A stretch of DNA of 64,000 nucleotides from Micromussa lordhowensis (taxonomy: Eukaryota > Cnidaria > Anthozoa > Scleractinia > Lobophylliidae): contig OZ026607.1 in the NCBI GenBank assembly GCA_964020085.1, positions 21,827,106 to 21,891,105 on the forward strand, given 5' to 3'. Below are positions 1 to 10,872 of this stretch, piece by piece. Below the pieces are notes generated by a model, which did no database searches, was not told the origin of the DNA, and saw only the letters and a list, made by a program, of their open reading frames with translations. Positions within the stretch are counted from its first letter, which is position 1. The number at the start of each line of letters is the position of its first letter. A program made the position numbers and the translations under genes.

Positions 1-3000
1 GAAGGCAAAGAGTACGTTTGTTCCCTTGAAGGAAAAGCTTCTTCAGATGCACCAAGGTTTATTTCAGAAGGAACTTGCGGTCTGTTCTGTTCTTCTTGTT
101 GCTGCTCTGGAGTCTGAAAAAGAACAAATAAATTGAAATTATAATACTAGAAAATGCATAAATCAATCTTAGTTACCTCACTAAAACACAGGACGTCCCT
201 GTATCAAATATATCACTTCAAATAAGGCCCAAAAAAGATTTGTACATTTATGCGCATGTCAGTAAACTTTAACAATTCTTAAGCACTCTGAAATCCAGCT
301 AAGAGTGTATAAGAAAATGAGATACAATATATATCAGGAAACTGGTTGAAATGCTACGAGAACATTTGGTTTTGTTTGCGGTTTGTTCGCTAGCGATACC
401 ACGTAGCCCATTTCAGATCGTTAACTTCCGTCCTTGAGTTAACCCTGTGGCATGTTTGATTGGCTATAATTTCACTAACCTAAGTAAGGAAACTTTAAAA
501 CTAGGTTAGTATTGAGACAGTTTCCTTGATTTAACTGCTCAAAACTAAGTGAACCCTAACAAACAGCCTTGTGGTTCAACGTACTACAACAATGCGACCT
601 CAGTTAGCTTACTAACAGAGGCGTCGGTGCATACAGATCAGCTCGCACTCGATCCGAAAATTCAGGCCCAAGGAAGGGCGTTTAAAACAAATTCACTCGG
701 CCAGAGTTTGGTTAGAAGTATCGAACCAGCTTACCAAGGTAACAGAGGAAGGGCTGACGCTTACTTCCGTGATCTTATGCCGTTGAGGTCACGTCAGAAA
801 ACTCGACATGCTATATAAATCTTTTCTCAGATCGAAATCCTCATTCTCATTTCTGATTGCAATACATTCGTTTTAATGTTAACCGGGAGAATTTGACAGT
901 TCATCAAGACGATGCATCGCTAAGAATCACACTGAAGAATGAAAACACTTTTTCATTCGCTACAGAAGAAATGCTACAGAAATTAGATGCTACGTGACGT
1001 GTTCAAAGCAAAAATAATATAAACTAAATAAAAGAAAATGGAATGCCGAAGTGATGTCTTCCACCAATAAAACAAGAACACATGTATTTCTTTACCACTG
1101 TTGTCCACGGTCCGGAGAGAAATAATTCCATGAGATCTTCAGCGATATGAACTGTAGTTTAATAACGAGAGTTTCAATATATGGCATTTATGAAGGCGAC
1201 AAGAGTCATTTCACTAAAATTAGTATTTCAGTTTTGGCAGGGAACTTTGTTTCTTTCAAACGAAACTGGGGAATTTTTCGTTTGGTTGAAGGCGGAAGTC
1301 CAATATCTGTAATTCCATCTTGTAGGAATATAATCAACAAAATGACGACACAAAATGAAAACTCTTCACACCACCCCTGAGGGCAAATTGTGGTTCGCTC
1401 CAGTGATCTTAACCATAAATGGCGATATATTCATCACCGAAACCAGCGAAGAATTATGTAACACCTGTTACGGCCATATAAAGAATGAACTAACATCTTT
1501 TCTTCGCTTCGAGGGAAATAGCGAGAATAATTGGCATTCACAAAATTTAGACATTCACTTTTTTAAAGCCTTAAGTCAGTTACCGTGAAGTGAAGCTTGA
1601 TTTTTGAGGATTTCAGCACAGTATAAATTGCCCATTTACTGACCGCAAGACGTTTTTCAAACAGTGCCCCTGAGAACGCAGTAAAATCTATTAAACGCTC
1701 CAATTTTGGGAAAAACACTTTAATAATTCAGCTATCCTGTTTAAAACTTCCTGTTTCAACAATGCTCAGCGGATGTTTCACACAGTGAACTAATTTTAGG
1801 AATAGTTTTCCCCTAAAATCTTCCCCAGCCTTACAACTCGAGTTCAAAGTTCCTTTTAAAAAAACTGGTAATGGAAGAAGTAAAAGAAAGCTTTCAGAAG
1901 CCTGTTTCTCATGGGAACAACAAAACTTTGGTTAGACTGCTATTACTGGCACCTCTGCGTCAGTTATCTTGACAGATCTGTGCATACATCGACAAGACAC
2001 ATGTTGGCATGGAAATGGAATACTTAGAGCTTAAATTGCAAACTATCACAAATAACCGACATAAACTCAAAAAATCCAAATGATCGACTGAGCGAGAAAA
2101 TTATAAATGACTTAACTTACAGTTTTTGTCGTTGTACAAGGCCGTGAGCTGGTTTCTTTGCCAGGAAGAATTAATCAATGGCGGTGGTTTACGAGATCTG
2201 AGAACCTTCTCGGGTACGAAAGTCACCGAACTCTGATCAATGTCAAAAGAGAGGAAACTTAAGCAACGTCAACGGGTCAGCTATCTATGAACTTTTCTTC
2301 TATGAATTCCGGCAGTACCGTGCAGTAGTTTGTAATTGTGGTGTTTGTAGAATAGACGAAGCGTATCAAAGCACTACATCACGAAGCTTCGTTCCTTACT
2401 GGATAGTATTCATATTTCAGCTTTATATAGTGAAGTTAAGACGAACTTAAAATGAAAACCGCATTGAACACCCTAGCCGAAAGCTATGTGCCGCTTGGGT
2501 GGGGAAAACCCCTTAAATTAAAACTAATGCTGTCCCGAAAACAAAAGCCGGTTTACGACGTTTTCGGAAAGCGGTTCGCCGGGGTCGCACGGTATCGCCC
2601 ACTTCTCCGCAAAGTTAAATATTTGTTCTTATTTTTTAGGCTAAAAATAGACCAAATTGACGATATTTTTAGAACTAATTACGGTACTTGTTTTGTAAAC
2701 ATTGCTAGGTGCTAACATTTTTGTTAGAAAATTACTCTTTTTGGTGGAGCGTTTAAAAAAGCCGTGTAAGGAATGAATTTTGAAAGTCCATAGACCAGTT
2801 CGAAATTTTGTTTGCCATTTTGAGAAAATGGTGCACGATTACAAATAATTTTCGTTTAAGTTTATTTTTTAACTTTTCATGTTCTGCAATGGTAAGAAAC
2901 GCCAAAAACGTACCAACAATATAAGGGCTGGATATAACGTATGTTAAACATTACGAAAATTATTTCACATTGCGCTCATATAAATACCGTGTATATAAAT

Positions 3001-4959
3001 TTTTTAACATGGCTCAAAATCGGAAAACGTTGTACTCTAAAGGTCGTTGTACATGAAACAAAGTTTCCCTGCCGGCTATCTGCTATTGTTAAGTTGCTTT
3101 GGTGTAACGCAGATTTCTTCGAGTGGAACTTCCAAGACTGATCTGATGTAGCCTAGCTTTTGGCTGTCTGGTCTAAGCTTTACAATTACGCCAGTGACGT
3201 CTGTAACTCAGTCCACAATTGCTATTTCAGAACACAAAAAATGCCATTGTATTCAGTAAAATCGTAGCCGTGAACAAAAGATGTCAAAGTATTTAAGGGC
3301 ATGTTTTCAGTGAGCGGGGAAAACTTTAATCCGATTTCTTAGAAAACCTTCGAACTATTTTTCTTAAATATCTTGTTTCAACTTTGTAGTGCTATCCCAA
3401 GACGGTCGGGATTCGTTTTCAAAAGTTAATTTCCTAAAATTCTAAGTATCTAAAATTCGTGTCTATTGTGAACAAGTTGAACAGCACCAAGAGAAAAGCG
3501 CGTATCACCTCCATTACGAGCGGGCGAGCAGTGCAGTGCACCCTTAATTAACTAAACGACATCAGAGATGTATACTGGCAAACCGCAAGCAAGCGACGAC
3601 AAAAAAAAAATTGCTGTGTGGGCGGTTTTCATAAAGATTACGACGAATAATATTGTGCATCGACCGCCACTGACGAAGGTACGTGGGCGGTGTGTTAGAA
3701 AATTTAAATGGCGCCGGACGAATGTTCCTACCAAGGACGCCATGGTTACTGTTTTCACAAAGAAAAATGTGTTGCGAGCTCCCGGCAAAAAAAAAAGAAA
3801 AGAGTTTGCCAGGTTGTGCCCGAACAAAAGGGTGGCAGACACTTACCTACAAGCTGCTTCACTGAGACTTTTGGTTTCTCGTCGAATGATTATTTCCAGA
3901 CGTTTTAAGTCAGTGTCAGTGCAAAACAAATTACTCCGTTTCTAGTCGTTTCCCAACTTCGTCCGCTTTAAAAATGAACACGCAGTACTACTGATGGATT
4001 TTGAAAGCTGCGAACGGATTATTTATTACGCAGAAAAGACGGACAGACGCCTCTAGAAACAGACACTCAGCTGAAAACACGCCTAGTTTATAACACCAAA
4101 TTTATTTACAGCCATGATGCGACTTTACAAGAGTTCTCACATGACCTGAGCAAGCGTTGCCGTAAATGGCTTCTTACTCGACCACTTTGGAATTGAAAAG
4201 TTGTCGTCGCGTAGGATTACATTTGCAAGAACAAAGAATATAATTTTTCCTTTTCCTCAGTATTCGATAGATCATTCACTGAAATATGTACTACGCCTCC
4301 GTTCTCGAGAGTTCGAAGTCAGCAAAATCAACTTCGTATTTGTCACTGTTCGCAAAGTGCGAGCCGAAGACGCAGCGTTTGACATGCACGGGTTCAACGA
4401 GGGCAAGTAATTGAGACAACGTCCAATACATGCGTACATACATAGCTGTGTTGCTGAAACGAAAGTTTTCCTGTTTACATATATGAATAAATGAAACTAA
4501 TTTCTTCCAATATTTCATGGTCGAGCGATCAGGCCTTGTTTTGGTCTCTGCTGTAATTTAATATCTACATGAATTTTTAAAAAAAACAATCAATATATAC
4601 CAGTGTTATATTACCTCGCCGTTCACTCCTTCAATATCAGCCATTGCTTGTAGCTTCTTCCTTTGTTTTGATAATAACTTGGCATCTTTCCGTGTTTCTT
4701 GAAGCTGTAATTTCAAGATGTCGCTAGCGCTCAGAGTCTCGAGGTATTGATCTCTCTCCACGGATAGTCGCTCGATTTCCTTTTGGAGTTCAGCGAGTCC
4801 CTGAACTGGCATTTTAGTATTTCTGGTCTCTTCCATGCTTGTCGCTGTGTTTGGCTTTGTTTTCGCTTCATCGATTCGCTCAGTAGCAATTCGTTTAAGA
4901 AGCGAGTGTGGGGTCGCTAAAGGGAAAACTAAGATGTCAGAATTCAGAAAAGAACACAT
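1..4959 (-). CDS. Unrecognised coiled-coil protein, 5' part (gene runs off the left edge)
   Basis: Two exons are visible. The first is 4615-4959 and ends in a good donor (GAG then GTAATA). The second is 1-113, preceded by a strong polypyrimidine tract and CAG. Both are phase 0, so they join in frame, and the second continues beyond the window. An in-frame TAA lies just before the ATG at 4959. The real start could also be the Met at 4836 or 4812, after which a charged heptad-like helix begins (GLAELQKEIERLSVERD). The second exon is Gln/Glu/Pro-rich. I do not recognise the family. Donor-like sites on the same strand near 2118 and 6219 could belong to alternative 5' exons. The exon pair is fairly convincing; the function is unknown. 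Confidence 0.5.
114..4614 (-). other. Long intron of the coiled-coil gene
   Basis: This is AT-rich sequence between the two exons. Several open frames of 60-125 codons occur (for example around 549-818, 2452-2715 and 3568-3945). None shows a conserved domain, a consistent splice context or a recognisable family, so none is called. A donor-like CTGTAAGT on the minus strand near 2118 is the only possible extra exon signal. Confidence 0.4.
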
Positions 4960-7027
4960 CGTTTATGTTCCTCTCTTTCCAAGATCTAGTTCGCTGTAGT
5001 AATCTTCTGAGAATAGCGGGAGAAAAATGCTTTCCGAAGCATAGACCTTCCGCCATTTTGAATGCAAATCAGTCTTTGGTACGAACTACGCGCTACACAA
5101 AACAAATCATTCACACACTCAACCAGAAAGTGAGGTAAAACTCGAGCGATGCGAGGACTAGACTGAAACTATCGAAAACTTACCCTCTTTTCGAGCAGCA
5201 AAACAAAATATTCCGGGAAAATTCCCTACCAATCGGTTCGAAGCTGGCTGAATATGAATATTGTCAATGATCTGGTTTATAATTTATGACGCGCCATCCA
5301 CAGCCGGGGAATCCCCGTCGGTTCAGCACTATTATTAGACTTTACGCAAACGTAATTTACCCTAGCAGGAAATTTTCGCTGAAAGAGGTATTTTTTTACA
5401 AACTTCAGTTTCTCTCTATGTGCGTTCTTTTTACCAGTTCAAGCTCGCAAGATGAACTTTTCGAAATCCCGAACGGTGCAAATTTTACTTAATGCACTGG
5501 ACTTAGGGTAAAAAGTTTTGAAATCTTCAAAGTTATGCGGAAACAACTTTCTGTTAAAAATCCAACAACCTGAACAAATAGAAGCGTGGCGACAACCGAG
5601 ACACGTTTACTACAAATGCGTTCACAGTTTCAGATGCGCAAAATATATAATTGGTTTGTGATTTAGCTACTAATAAATAGCGTCTAGAAACCATCAGTTC
5701 AAAAAGAAAGTCACGATTCTTTTATAAGCATAACCACATGAAAGGTAAAACGAGTTTGAAATTAACGCTTGCATTCTCTAAACAAAGCAGGAGTTTAGCA
5801 AGGGGGTGCTAAGAATTTATGTCTTTTGGAGAGGAAGTGGCGAGGGATTTATTTCGAAAATGTAGTAGTATGTATGCCACAAGGCAAGTTTCGCCGTAGT
5901 AGCTGTTCATGGATTGTCTAATGGTTAAAACCAACTACAGAAGAAGTAGGAAAAGCTGTATTTGACAAAGAGGCATGCATAGTCAAGGGACCAACGCGTG
6001 TTAACCACGTGTTTTCTGTTTTCCAGTGTCAAGTGCATGGATACACCGAAGCTAGCGCATTTTATAATGTTCAATTTGTAACGTTCGATTGTTTTGACTG
6101 AATTTTTCATGGGTCGTTAGCTTCATTTACTCGGTATAAGCGAAAACCGCAAAAAACAGTAACTCGACAGTTGTAGAAGAGCCGTTACAGGGTGCAATGA
6201 GGATTATAAATGACTTACCTTAAAACGTTTTCTATAAAACCATACAACATCAGCTGCCTTGCTTAACTGAACAAACTTTCACAGGGGATTGCAGTTAATC
6301 TGCAGTTGGCTGCTTTTTTCCGGTTGATATCTTGAATAACTTGAACTGTTAGCGAAAATGTGCTGCTCTGTCACAAGTTAAGTACTTCGTTTGTGTCACG
6401 TCAGCGAATAATTAACGATGCCCGCTCGTGCGTATCAACATGAATTATTGCACGAGCAATGCGCAAGACATGTTTGCTGTCAGGTTTTATACCATGATAC
6501 AGCCAATCAGAATACAGGAAACCTGTTGTATATTCGTCGGTATTACATCCAACCTTCCCATCATGCGCCGAGCTTGTGGCGCTCGATCTCCACTATACTT
6601 TATGCCCTGGCAATAATTATGCAACGCTCTCTCGTGGTATGCATAAACAATCGCCTCCATTTAGCGCGAAAATATGCTAGGATATATTTATCCGCGGACA
6701 TAATTCTTTTCCGAGAAGCGAACAGTTTTCCTAGAGCGTAGCTCGAGAACTGCGAGTTTTGAGGAACAAGGACAAATATCCGAGCATATTTTAGGCCAAA
6801 TGGAGGCTATTGTGTTTATTATCCTTCAAATATTATTCGCAACACAGGCAGTTTTGAAAATTGGGGAATATCACTCGGTTATTCCCGGGAATATTCAGTC
6901 AGGTGACGCGTTTAGACGATATAACTTGTCAAGCTCGTCCATGCGCGCGCAAATTTAAATTACAAAAATGGCGAATTAACGACAATAGACAATACGCGCG
7001 CGTTCAAAAGAGCATTTCAAATCCAGG
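4960..7027. other. Divergent intergenic region upstream of the coiled-coil and PTTG1IP-like genes
   Basis: The coiled-coil gene runs leftward and the PTTG1IP-like gene runs rightward, so this 2-kb stretch must hold both promoters. I see no clear TATA box. The stretch just before 7028 is locally rich in CpG and GCGC. It includes a fold-back repeat at 6640-6822. No further coding exon is supported. Confidence 0.35.
6640..6822. repeat. Fold-back repeat (MITE-like)
   Basis: The left arm starting ACAATCGCCTCCATTT and the right arm ending AAATGGAGGCTATTGTG are about 40-bp imperfect inverted repeats. Both include an AATATGC-type core, and they enclose about 100 bp. There is no coding capacity. Confidence 0.6.
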
Positions 7028-9251
7028 ATGCGATTCACTGCCATTCTGAACAGCATGAGTCTTGCGCGTAAAATCTTATTCTTTCTTATTACAGTCTTTT
7101 GGATAGGAACGACGAAAATTTACAGCCAAACGATCAACTCATCGTTGGCTTGTAACAGCGCAAAAAACTGCCAAACATGTGTGCGGGATTTGTCTTGCTT
7201 CTGGTGCGAAACGCGGCTGTCATGTGAAGTCTACGGCACGAAAAGCAAAGACGAACAGACCAAAGGTTGCGGAGAATGGCGATGGAAGAGCTGCGAGAAA
7301 GCAAATGTATCTGCACCACTGATAGCTATCATAAGTGGCTGCTCTTCGGTGGCGTTGATTTGTGGTGAGTGTAGTATTGCTCCGTTTTCTCTTTAGTTCG
7401 ATTGAGAAGATATGTCAAACACTCAAGACAGTGTTTGACCACATTTCCAAACACCACGAAGTTCGTCAAAAATTATTCGCTGCGTCAACACTCTTCTGGG
7501 TGTTTGGAAATGTGGTCAAGCACGGTCTTTGGTGTTTAAAATGTTACTAAAATCAAACTGAACGCAAGACCGGCACTACTGCAAACGAGGTGTTTTATCG
7601 AGGCCTATATTTCGGCTTACAACATAGGTATTGCAGTCAGTTTTGATTATACACTTCAAGTGAAGTCTGACACGAGCATACATCCTACAGAAAGAAATCC
7701 GACCAATTTATCAGTACGTTTTGTGTTCTTTTACATTGTGAGGATCTCTGTATTCAGACGCATGAAAAAACTGACGTCAATTTGGTAAACGGTGTGGAAT
7801 TATAATCGTTGGATGTTGTCCTTCAGTAGCATTTTAAAACTGGTAAAGGTTCAATTGAGGCCTTACACTACTGTAAAATTGATATCGTTTAAAAATCCAA
7901 GCTTTCGCCGATCTTGGATTTTTAAACGATTTTAATATCAATTTTATAGTAGTGTAAGGCCTCAATTGAACCTTTACCAGGTGTGGAATTAATTTATTAC
8001 GTTTCCCAGTCAAAAGAGCAGGGGGGGGGGGGGGAAGAGGAAAAAAGGGGGCACCCCTCGACCGTACTTGAAATCTGCCCACGCGTACGTAGGAAAGGTA
8101 GTAAGAGAATTAATCCTTAATTCCTGTCTAAGGATCAAAATCATATTTCTTCTTCCAAAACCAATCAATTTTAACAAAGGCAGGTGATGAGAATGAAGTT
8201 TTGATTAATTCCTGAGAGCTTTTCCTGTCTTATCTGCTGAGATATCAGTGGTGAGGGTGGGTGGGTGGGGGGGAGGTTGTGCAACGAACTTGAAAACATA
8301 GGAACATGAATGATCATCGCAGTACGTAATTTTGTACACAACTGAAGCAGCTATAAGAACAAAGTTGAAAAAATCCATGCTTGAATGGGATTCGAACCCA
8401 TGACCTCTGCAATAACGGTGTGAGGCTCTTCCAAATGAGCTATCAAGCCAACTGGGAGCTGGTCACATCGTGAGTTCGTAATATATCCATACATGGTAAA
8501 AAATGTAAGTGAATCTGTGAACGATTTTCAATTTGAACTGCAGTGAAGTTGTAATGACATGAATGTTCATCGCAGTGATGTACACAGCTTAAGCAGATGA
8601 AAAATAAGTTCTGAAAAAATTCCGGCTTGGAAACTTGAAAACATCGCCTATTTTTACAGATCTGATGTCTGTGATGGTGCTTCTCTTTAAGACCTGGCCA
8701 AACGAACACGCAAGTGATTGCAAGTGCACGCAAGTCACCATAAAGCAGACATATCCTGTATTCCATTGGTTAATAATAGGTTAATGGACGTCACTCAACT
8801 TGCTTTGACTTGGGTTGGGAGGCCAAACTGTGAAAAACTTGCGTCGACTTGCATGCAAATTTGATGTCGACCAAAGTGACCGCAAGTTATCGAAAGCCAA
8901 CCCAAGTGCACGCAAGAGTCGCACGTAGACCGCCTTCTTGCGAGTCCGTTTGGCCAGGGTTCGACCCTTGATTTTGCGTTCTCGAAAATTGATGTTACAC
9001 TGCAAAATGAATATATGTTATTTGTCTCTTTTCCAGTTCTGCTGGTGCTCGTTTGCATCAAAAGGGATCTCTGGAAACGAATGATAAGCTCGCGCTTTTA
9101 CGACAGATGGGATCAAGAAGGATTATTCGAGCAGGACGAACGATTTAACAGAAAAAGGAAACACAGTAAAACACAGAGCAGTAAGGCGCAAAAGTTCGCA
9201 GAGAAATATCAACTTAATGACCCATCTATGGCATTTTTGTACTCGCCGTAA
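7028..9251 (+). CDS. PTTG1IP-like type I membrane protein with PSI domain
   Basis: There are two exons, 7028-7364 and 9037-9251, joined in phase 1 (TGTG then GTGAGT; TTTTCCAG then TTCTG), giving 183 aa. Residues 1-33 are a signal peptide (Met10 is an alternative start). Residues 42-89 are a PSI domain with eight cysteines in the usual spacing (CQTCVRDLSCFWC core). Residues about 97-120 are one transmembrane helix split by the intron, followed by a basic, charged cytosolic tail. Length, order and tail match PTTG1IP (pituitary tumour-transforming 1 interacting protein, about 180 aa in mammals). In mammals that protein binds PTTG1/securin and traffics between membrane and nucleus. The partner in this organism is unknown. 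AATAAA lies at 9429-9434. It is convergent with LARP7. Confidence 0.85.
7413..7541. repeat. Fold-back repeat in the PTTG1IP-like intron
   Basis: Arms of about 43 bp share the core GACCACATTTCCAAACACC and its reverse complement around a short loop. A diverged relative of the same family lies at 19761-19885, so this is a dispersed MITE-type repeat. Confidence 0.6.
7840..7980. repeat. Long near-perfect palindrome (hairpin, about 60-bp arms)
   Basis: The left arm begins CTGGTAAAGGTTCAATTGAG and the right arm ends with its exact complement at 7980. The arms differ by only a few bases over about 60 bp, around the loop CTTTCGCCGAT. The intron strand would fold into a long hairpin. Confidence 0.85.
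8304..8449 (-). mobile_element. SINE family A, tRNA-headed
   Basis: On the minus strand, 8449-8379 is a tRNA-like head with an A-box-like segment (TAGCTCATTTGGAAGAGC) and a B box (GGTTCGAATCC). A body and tail follow, ending near GATGATCATTCATG. The same tail is seen at 22950 and 23250. The arms do not make a clean functional anticodon stem, so it is read as a SINE and not a tRNA gene. Confidence 0.75.
8552..8632 (-). mobile_element. SINE family A, headless tail copy
   Basis: The minus strand carries the family-A body (ATTTTTTCAGAACTTATTTT, GCTTAAG) and tail (CACTGCGATGAACATTCATG) without the tRNA-like head. It is a 5'-truncated copy next to the one at 8304-8449. Confidence 0.6.
8693..8959. 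mobile_element. MITE with CCTGGCCAAACG terminal inverted repeats
   Basis: Terminal repeats CCTGGCCAAACGaACaCGCAAG and its near complement at 8936-8959 enclose about 220 bp with repeated GCAAGT motifs and no coding capacity. It lies in the last part of the PTTG1IP-like intron. Confidence 0.55.
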
Positions 9252-10872
9252 CACGTGACCAACTCGACCCAGTTCTTTTGAGTAAACAATAGCGGGGCAG
9301 AAAAAGCTTGGTAGGAGGGCGCAAAACATGGTGGATAACTGTTTTAATAATACTATGCTCGTTTTCAAAACCGAAAAACAAAAGGGCTAAATAGAGAAGT
9401 TAAGCTGAATCAATTTATTTTCAGAACAAATAAAATTCAAGATAAAATCTGTTTACAACTGAATTCTATTTTATTTTGTGTAGTCCGAAATGTGGCAACT
9501 GAGTTTATAGATTTTGCTGGCCGTCCCTATTTCCCAATAAGTTGACTTACAGTTTTATTTTGGATCCTTGAACGAAAAAAAAAAAACGTGTTTCAGGAGA
9601 CTGCCAACAGTTTCCAGCACTTTTCTAACAGCTATAATTTGAAGGATGAATACTGCCACTGCTTAACAGGTGATTCTATAATAATGGCATCATACAAATG
9701 CCCAATCATTGGTAAACAAGTTACGGTCATCCCTTTTATATAACAGGCTACCAAAGCAACAATATGACCTGCTAAAAGCACCCTTAATTTTAGCTTTAAG
9801 CCCCCCATTTTTTGTTCTCGAATTATGATAAGCATGATAAGATGCAAATGTTTCGAAAAATTCTGTAAAGTGGGTTCAGAGCCACCTCAAATTTTCGAAA
9901 CTTTAAGGTGGCTCTGAACCTACTACAAATGGGGTACTTTTAAAAGGTCAAATTGTTGCTATGGTAACCTATTGCGCCACAAAATCGACAGCAACATGTT
10001 CAACAATGATTGGCCAGTTTTGTGATACCAGGACTGTGGCATCAACCGACATACAGTAGTTATAACCCATCAACATCTACTTCTTGGAAAGTGCTGGAAA
10101 CTGTTTGGAGCCACCTTAAACCCATGTCACTGGTGGAATCTTGGAGGTAATGAAACATGACACCAATGAAAAGCGCGGGAATACATGCAACCAGTGCGAA
10201 GCGCGCCAAGTTAGAGCCTATAATCAGGTGTGCGTGAAACTATATAACCGGCGCCAATCGATCCCAAGCACGTGCCAGTGCCAAGCGCGGGAAAGCATGT
10301 AACTGGTGCTAAACGCACGAAACTGAAGGATTATTTTTGGATTTACTGCGAAAAGTCCCCATGCCCGTTCTGATCGGTTACAGGATACTCCAGGCAGGTT
10401 TTTTTTAATCAATTAGAGTTCAGAAACGCTAAACCAAGGTACACTAAGCACAACATTACATTCACAATAATTACTTTCAAAAGTCACTAAAATTTTTTTT
10501 TCCCTGATAATGAAAACCTGCCATGAATGGAATTCTATTTAATAATCTTCTAAAAAGCTCATTATCGAATATGTGAAATTAACACTGACATAAATTTAAG
10601 TTAATGAAATTAAGGTTGCAATTCTAGCCTTGACGCGCTCGAAACAAACCAGGCTGGTCTTCGCGACATATTCACAACATGGACACAAAGGCTCTAATAA
10701 GAAAGTACTATATAATAAGAACTGTCTTGTAACACGGCTCCAAATTCGCTCCAGTTAGTCTGGTGCTGTTTTCGTGCGTGGATTAAAATTTTCCACTGGC
10801 AGTTCTATATTCATTTCTTCACGGCTAAATAGTCCAGCAACGAACTCATTTGTGTTATCTCACATTTTGATG
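9252..10872. other. Convergent intergenic region, PTTG1IP-like and LARP7 3' flanks
   Basis: This holds the 3' UTR of the plus-strand gene (AATAAA at 9429) and a cluster of related TTAA-ended repeats from about 9596 to 10123. No further exon is seen before the LARP7 stop at 10873-10875. Confidence 0.5.
9903..10119. mobile_element. 217-bp MITE with TTAA ends
   Basis: TTAA is followed by GGTGGCTC and the right end is GAGCCACC followed by TTAA. The TTAA duplication is the target preference of piggyBac-type transposases. A related stretch in the opposite sense directly precedes it (9596-9890, ending GGGTTCAGAGCCACCTC). Relatives occur at 36520-36890 and 37590-37807. Confidence 0.7.

Noticed and set aside
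3552..3945. 125-codon basic open frame with overlapping frames on both strands
   Set aside because: No domain, no splice context, and A-rich runs (AAAAAAAAA) drive the lysines. The opposite strand is equally open, which argues for chance.
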